Source: JAPHTQ01 sp050288165
GTDB lineage: Bacteria; Pseudomonadota; Gammaproteobacteria; Thiohalomonadales; Thiohalomonadaceae
Reading direction: 5' to 3'
Length of the DNA stretch: 64,000 nt
NCBI GenBank assembly: GCA_050288165.1
Contig: JBNKDG010000006.1
Location: 62,001 to 126,000, forward strand
A program made the translations under genes and the position numbers. Under the pieces are notes generated by a model. It saw only the letters and a list, made by a program, of their open reading frames with translations. It was not told the origin of the DNA and searched no databases. How positions within the stretch are numbered: the first letter of the stretch is position 1; each line of letters begins with the position of its first letter. Positions 59,943 through 64,000 of the stretch are shown one piece after another.

Positions 59943-60866
59943 TTAGGCCAGGGCGGCTTCAAAGCCCGCCGGGTCAAACAGAGCAACGGTATTCATCTCT
60001 TTGACGATACGCTTGTTCAAACCCACCAGCACCTTGCCAGGGCCGCATTCTATCAGGGTATCCACGCCCTCGCCCGCCATAGCCTGTACCGTCTCGACCC
60101 AGCGTACCGGGCTATAGAGCTGGCGCACCAGCGCATCGCGGATCGCATCGGCGTCGCTAGCCTTGCTCACATCGGCGTTGTTAATCACCGGGATCTGCGG
60201 CGCGGACACAGTGATTCCCGCCAGACGCTCAGCCAGCTTCTCCGCGGCGGGTTTCATCAGTTCGCAGTGGGATGGAACGCTCACCGGCAGAATCACCGCA
60301 CGCTTGGCGCCGGCCTCTTTCGCCAGCTCGACCGCACGCTCGACTGCAGCAACCTGCCCGGCGATGACCACCTGACCGTTGGCGTTGAAGTTAACAGCAG
60401 AGACTACCTCGCCAGCCGCCGCTTTGGCGCAGACCTCGATCACCTGGGCATCTTCCAGACCTAGGATCGCGGCCATGGAACCGGTACCGGCAGGCACCGC
60501 TTCCTGCATCAGCTTGCCGCGCTCGGCGACCAGCGCTACCGCATCGGCAAAACTGATAGAACCGGCGGCAACCAGTGCGGTGTACTCACCCAGGCTGTGA
60601 CCGGCCATCACTGCCGGCGTCGCACCGCCCTTTGCCTGCCAGATGCGCCATACGGCGATCCCGGCACTGAGCATGGCGGGCTGGGTGATGTGGGTCTGGT
60701 TCAGCTCTTCGGTCGGACCTTCGGCAACGATCTTCCACAGGTCGTAACCCAGCGCCTCGGAAGCCTCGGCAAAGGTCGCTGCTACCTGTGACTCTGCTGC
60801 GGCCAGTTCGGCCAGCATACCAACGGACTGGGAGCCCTGTCCCGGAAATACGAACGCAAGAGACAC
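59943..60866 (-). CDS. fabD: FabD, malonyl-CoA:ACP transacylase
   Basis: FabD transfers malonyl from CoA to ACP. The 307-aa protein has catalytic Ser91 in GHSLGEYTA and the histidine in VPSHCELM. FPGQGSQ stands at the N-terminus. The start codon is GTG at 60866, eight bases after AAGGAG. Confidence 0.97.
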   Translation of the reverse strand: MSLAFVFPGQGSQSVGMLAELAAAESQVAATFAEASEALGYDLWKIVAEGPTEELNQTHITQPAMLSAGIAVWRIWQAKGGATPAVMAGHSLGEYTALVAAGSISFADAVALVAERGKLMQEAVPAGTGSMAAILGLEDAQVIEVCAKAAAGEVVSAVNFNANGQVVIAGQVAAVERAVELAKEAGAKRAVILPVSVPSHCELMKPAAEKLAERLAGITVSAPQIPVINNADVSKASDADAIRDALVRQLYSPVRWVETVQAMAGEGVDTLIECGPGKVLVGLNKRIVKEMNTVALFDPAGFEAALA

Positions 60867-60951
60867 GCTACATCTCCTTTATTTACAATATGTTATGGCA
60901 ATAACATAACAAATCACATGAAGTGATGTCATGCCCTTGAGAGTGAAACGA

Positions 60952-61920
60952 TTAGAACTTGATCAGCGCTGAGCCCCAGGTAAATCCGCCACCAAAGGCT
61001 TCCAGCAACAGGGTATCACCACGTTTGATGCGGCCGTCACGGACTGCTTCATCGAAGGCCAGCGGCACTGAAGCGCCGGAGGTATTACCGTGGCGATCCA
61101 CGGTGACCACCACGTTATCCAGCGACATGCTCAGCTTCTTCGCGGTGGCGTTGATAATGCGGATGTTGGCTTGGTGAGGGATCAGCCAATCGATGTCGCT
61201 CTTTTGCAACTCATTGGCCTCCAGGGTCTCATCGACGATGCGGCCGAGGGTATTAACCGCTACCTTGAACACTTCGTTACCACGCATCTGCATGAAGGCG
61301 GTGCCGTTCTGCAGCTTGCTGAAATCGGTGGAGACACCGGCATCGACCTTGAGCAGCTCTTTAAATTGACCGTCGGCATGCAGGTGGGTGGAGAGGATGC
61401 CCGGTTCGTCGCTGGCCTGAATGACCACTGCCCCTGCCCCATCACCGAAAAGGATGCAGGTACCGCGGTCACTCCAGTCGGTAATGCGCGACATGGTTTC
61501 GGCGCCAACAACCAGCGCGGTCTTATGGGTACCGCTCTTGATGAATTTGTCGGCTACGCCAAGGGCATAAACAAAACCGGTACAGACAGCCTGTACATCA
61601 AACGCCGTTGCGCCGTGATTATCGAGACGATCCTGCAACAGGCAGGCGGTGCTAGGGAAAACCTGATCCGGGGTGGTGGTGGCGACGACGATCAGATCGA
61701 TATCATCCTTACTGATCCCGGCCATCTCAATGGCGCGGCGTGCGGCCTGTTCGGCCAGATCACAGGTGTTCTCACCCTCGGCGGCGATATGACGCTCCTT
61801 AATCCCGGTACGCTCGGTGATCCAGGCGTCGGTGGTATCGACCATCTTTTCCAGGTCGGCGTTGGTGAGAACCTTCTCCGGCAAATAACCGCCGGTTCCA
61901 AGAATACGTGAATAGATCAA
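60952..61920 (-). CDS. fabH: FabH, beta-ketoacyl-ACP synthase III
   Basis: FabH starts fatty-acid synthesis by condensing acetyl-CoA with malonyl-ACP. The 322-aa enzyme has Cys113 in QAVCTGFVYAL, histidine in WLIPHQANIRI and asparagine in HGNTSGASVP. The start is a TTG whose last two bases are shared with the plsX TGA stop (TTGA). Confidence 0.97.
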   Translation of the reverse strand: MIYSRILGTGGYLPEKVLTNADLEKMVDTTDAWITERTGIKERHIAAEGENTCDLAEQAARRAIEMAGISKDDIDLIVVATTTPDQVFPSTACLLQDRLDNHGATAFDVQAVCTGFVYALGVADKFIKSGTHKTALVVGAETMSRITDWSDRGTCILFGDGAGAVVIQASDEPGILSTHLHADGQFKELLKVDAGVSTDFSKLQNGTAFMQMRGNEVFKVAVNTLGRIVDETLEANELQKSDIDWLIPHQANIRIINATAKKLSMSLDNVVVTVDRHGNTSGASVPLAFDEAVRDGRIKRGDTLLLEAFGGGFTWGSALIKF

Positions 61921-62942
61921 ACTGCCTGCCTCGCTTCGAGTAGTTCGCCCAGTTGTTGTTGGATTTTTTGGGGTACGTTCTTTCTTACTTCCAGCACCGC
62001 TTCACCTATGGCGGTGGAGAAAGAGTGCGCATCGGCACTGCCGTGACTCTTGATCACAATACCACGCAGGCCGACCAGACTGGCACCATTATATTCGCGC
62101 GGATCGATGCGGCGACGTAGTGCGCGCAGCACTGGCAGGGCGATCAATCCAGCCAGCATGGTAAAGATGTTGCGTTTGAATTCCTGCTTCATGAAGTGGC
62201 TGATCATCTTGGCCAGACCTTCACTCGACTTGAGCGCAATATTACCCATAAAGCCGTCGGCAACCACGACATCAGCGGTGCCCTTCCAGATATCGTCACC
62301 TTCAACAAAGCCGGTGTAGTTGAGGCGACTGACCTGCAACATGCGTGCGGCTTCTTTAATCGCCTCATTCCCTTTGATCTCTTCTTCGCCGATGTTGAGC
62401 AGACCGATGGTCGGTGATGGATTGTTGTCAACCGTGCTGGTCAACACCGAACCCATCAACGCGAACTGGTAAAGCACGTCGGCGGAACAGTCGATATTGG
62501 CGCCAAGATCGAGCACGTGAGTGTGACCGCTGATGGTCGGCAATGCACTGATGATGGCGGGACGATCGATACCGTCAAGGGTCTTGAGCACGAAACGCGC
62601 GGTGGCCATCAGTGCACCGGTATTACCGGCACTGACGCAGGCCTGTGCGACCCCCTCTTTCACCAGATTGATGGCGACGCGCATGGAGGAGTCTTTCTTG
62701 CCACGCAACGCCGACGACGGTAACTCATCCATGCTGACCACCTGGGTGGCGTGATGAATTCGCAGACGTTCGGAGAGCTGGCCGCCATGACGCATCACCT
62801 CCTGCTGCAACACCGCCTCATCGCCAACCAGGATCAGCGACAGACCGATGTGTTGCTTCAACGCTCGCAGCGACGCGGGCACAGTCACTACCGGACCGTG
62901 GTCGCCGCTCATAGCGTCGATGGCGATAACGGATTGGCTCAT
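61917..62942 (-). CDS. plsX: PlsX, phosphate acyltransferase
   Basis: PlsX converts acyl-ACP to acyl-phosphate for phospholipid synthesis. The 341-aa protein has the N-terminal IDAMSGDHGP, CVSAGNTGALM and the DLGANIDC motifs. It lies 80 bases after rpmF, with a long hairpin in the gap, and is coupled to fabH by a four-base overlap. Confidence 0.97.
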   Translation of the reverse strand: MSQSVIAIDAMSGDHGPVVTVPASLRALKQHIGLSLILVGDEAVLQQEVMRHGGQLSERLRIHHATQVVSMDELPSSALRGKKDSSMRVAINLVKEGVAQACVSAGNTGALMATARFVLKTLDGIDRPAIISALPTISGHTHVLDLGANIDCSADVLYQFALMGSVLTSTVDNNPSPTIGLLNIGEEEIKGNEAIKEAARMLQVSRLNYTGFVEGDDIWKGTADVVVADGFMGNIALKSSEGLAKMISHFMKQEFKRNIFTMLAGLIALPVLRALRRRIDPREYNGASLVGLRGIVIKSHGSADAHSFSTAIGEAVLEVRKNVPQKIQQQLGELLEARQAV

Positions 62943-62951
62943 ATTGGTTCC

Positions 62952-62994
62952 CCAAACGAAATACCGGCCCGTAACACAGGGTTACGGGCCGGTA
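62952..62994 (-). terminator. Attenuator-like hairpin between rpmF and plsX
   Basis: TACCGGCCCGTAAC and GTTACGGGCCGGTA form a perfect 14-bp stem around a 5-nt loop at 62962-62994. On the minus strand TTTCGTTTGG follows. A partial terminator here would let rpmF be expressed above plsX. Confidence 0.72.
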
Positions 62995-63022
62995 GATGTG
63001 CGATAACGCAGTCCTGCAAGGA

Positions 63023-63202
63023 TTATTCGCCCTTGGCGTTAACTACCTTACGACCGCGGTAGAAACCATCGGGGCTAACGTGGTGACGCAGGTGAGTTTC
63101 ACCGGTGGTCGGCTCCACGGACAGCGCAGCAGCTTTCAGTGCGTCGTGGGAACGGCGCATGCCACGCTTGGAGGGGGTCTTTCTGTTCTGTTGTACGGCC
63201 AT
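63023..63202 (-). CDS. rpmF: Ribosomal protein L32
   Basis: A 59-codon gene beginning MAVQQNRKTPSKRGMRRSHD and containing ETHLRHHVSPDGFYRGRKV, the standard L32 sequence. It lacks the zinc-binding cysteines, so it is the C-minus form. It lies 16 bases after yceD. Confidence 0.97.
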   Translation of the reverse strand: MAVQQNRKTPSKRGMRRSHDALKAAALSVEPTTGETHLRHHVSPDGFYRGRKVVNAKGE

Positions 63203-63218
63203 GGTCTAAAACCTCGGT

Positions 63219-63743
63219 TCAATGTTTTCGATCAGTCTTCAATTCAGCCAGGCTGGCAAACGGGTTGTCTCGCTTGTCGCCTTCCTGTTCCGGTTCTGCC
63301 TCACCCGATTGCAGACGCGCTTCGCACGCCTCAGTCGGATGACGCGGCACGATAGGTAGAGCAAGCAACATCTCATCCTCTATCACATCGCGCAGAAATA
63401 GCGGTTTGCCATCGAGCAGCAGCGGTTCGTAGTGGGACGGCAATTCGTCCGCTTCCGTCTCGCTGCGCACCAAACCCAGTGCAAACGTGTTGTCGATACG
63501 CTGGCGCATCGGCTCAAGACAGCGCTGACAGACCAGCGTCACCTCGGCTTCTATCCGCCCGCGCATCACGCGAATCCCCTCTTCATCGACACCGAATTCA
63601 AGAGAAACCGACACGCTGCCTTCATCGTCCTGGAGTGCCTCGACAAGGCGCGGCATCTCTACCAGCGCCACCTCGCCCTGAAACAAACGACGCGTCTCCG
63701 CCATGCGGACAGGATCGATGTGAACAGGAAGGCGCTCCGACAT
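63219..63743 (-). CDS. yceD: YceD, DUF177 family protein
   Basis: A 174-aa member of the YceD/DUF177 family, almost always encoded before rpmF. It has the CQRCLEPM pair of cysteines at about 72-75, typical of the family. It is linked to ribosome and 23S rRNA maturation in plants and bacteria; the mechanism is not settled. First gene of the rpmF-plsX-fab transcription unit here. Confidence 0.93.
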   Translation of the reverse strand: MSERLPVHIDPVRMAETRRLFQGEVALVEMPRLVEALQDDEGSVSVSLEFGVDEEGIRVMRGRIEAEVTLVCQRCLEPMRQRIDNTFALGLVRSETEADELPSHYEPLLLDGKPLFLRDVIEDEMLLALPIVPRHPTEACEARLQSGEAEPEQEGDKRDNPFASLAELKTDRKH

Positions 63744-63955
63744 AGGCGCGCAATCATACCCGCGAAGGTCAACTCTGTCAAAGAATCTTCAATAAAATCG
63801 GGCTGTTCCGTCACCTCGGGGCATTTCGTATAAACCCCGTCAAGTATCGGTTTATCTTGACAAATGGCGCGCTTGGCTTTTGACTACACACCCTACCGAC
63901 TCACAGCGGGGTTCAGTTACACTCCCCGCGCCTCAAGCAAGACAGGCCAAGGTCC

Positions 63956-64000
63956 ATGATAAAAAAGATTCTCATCGCCAACCGCGGCGAGATCGCGGTG
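63956..64000 (+). CDS. Biotin carboxylase-type protein, 5' end only
   Basis: The last 45 bases encode MIKKILIANRGEIAV, the conserved N-terminus of biotin carboxylases. It could be AccC or the A subunit of a pyruvate or acyl-CoA carboxylase; the window ends before anything decides. A short AAGG precedes the ATG. The 212 bases before it, to yceD, hold the divergent promoters. Confidence 0.85.
   Translation, partial: MIKKILIANRGEIAV

Overview
The window is a densely coded chromosomal segment of a gammaproteobacterium that combines CO2 fixation by a form I RuBisCO of the cbbLSQO type, nitrogen fixation regulated by a NifL-NifA pair, pyruvate:flavodoxin oxidoreductase and an Rnf complex. The core gene orders uvrY-uvrC-pgsA-tRNA(Gly,Cys,Leu) and yceD-rpmF-plsX-fabHDG-acpP-fabF-pabC-mltG are classical for Gammaproteobacteria. 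The whole set resembles sulfur-oxidising, diazotrophic Chromatiales or Sedimenticola/Thiodiazotropha-like bacteria; that placement is inference and was not tested by alignment.

Layout. 1-9.3 kb: a minus-strand operon cbbL-cbbS-cbbQ-cbbO followed by three tightly packed genes of unknown function (103, 143 and 529 aa) and a terminator, with divergent cbbR and a convergent hemerythrin gene. The 529-aa protein carries a motif set otherwise seen in phage polyvalent proteins, and each junction from cbbL to cbbO holds a different inverted repeat. 9.5-12.8 kb: a lipoprotein gene, then iscA(nif)-nifU-nifS with a sigma-54 promoter and a NifA site. 12.8-22.9 kb: accessory and housekeeping genes: AlkD-like glycosylase, membrane and lipoproteins, an AcoR-type activator next to an aldehyde dehydrogenase/DUF779 pair, bacterioferritin, rsmJ and an SpmA-SpmB-like membrane protein.

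23-33 kb: nifJ with a dihydroorotate-dehydrogenase-like partner, pabB, a membrane-anchored di-haem peroxidase, a Crp/Fnr regulator, draG and a beta-propeller protein. Two copies of a 139-bp repeat bracket this part. 33.3-48 kb: nifB-fdxN-orf47-nifO-nifQ behind its own sigma-54/NifA promoter, a chemoreceptor, nifL-nifA, and the divergent rnfABCDGEH operon. The 300-bp region between nifL and rnfA carries two TGT-N10-ACA sites and sigma-54 elements. NifJ and Rnf can supply low-potential electrons; NifU, NifS, IscA, NifB and NifQ supply Fe-S clusters, NifB-co and molybdenum; DraG can reactivate ADP-ribosylated Fe protein. nifHDK are not in this window.

48-64 kb: a membrane protein with a C-terminal small beta-barrel-like segment, tRNA-Leu, tRNA-Cys and tRNA-Gly, pgsA, uvrC, uvrY, a TPR protein, tRNA-Ser with a partially duplicated 5' end beside it, a YccA-like protein, and the fatty-acid operon with hairpins after rpmF, acpP and fabF. 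The window ends inside the first codons of a biotin carboxylase gene. No CRISPR array, intact insertion sequence or rRNA was seen.
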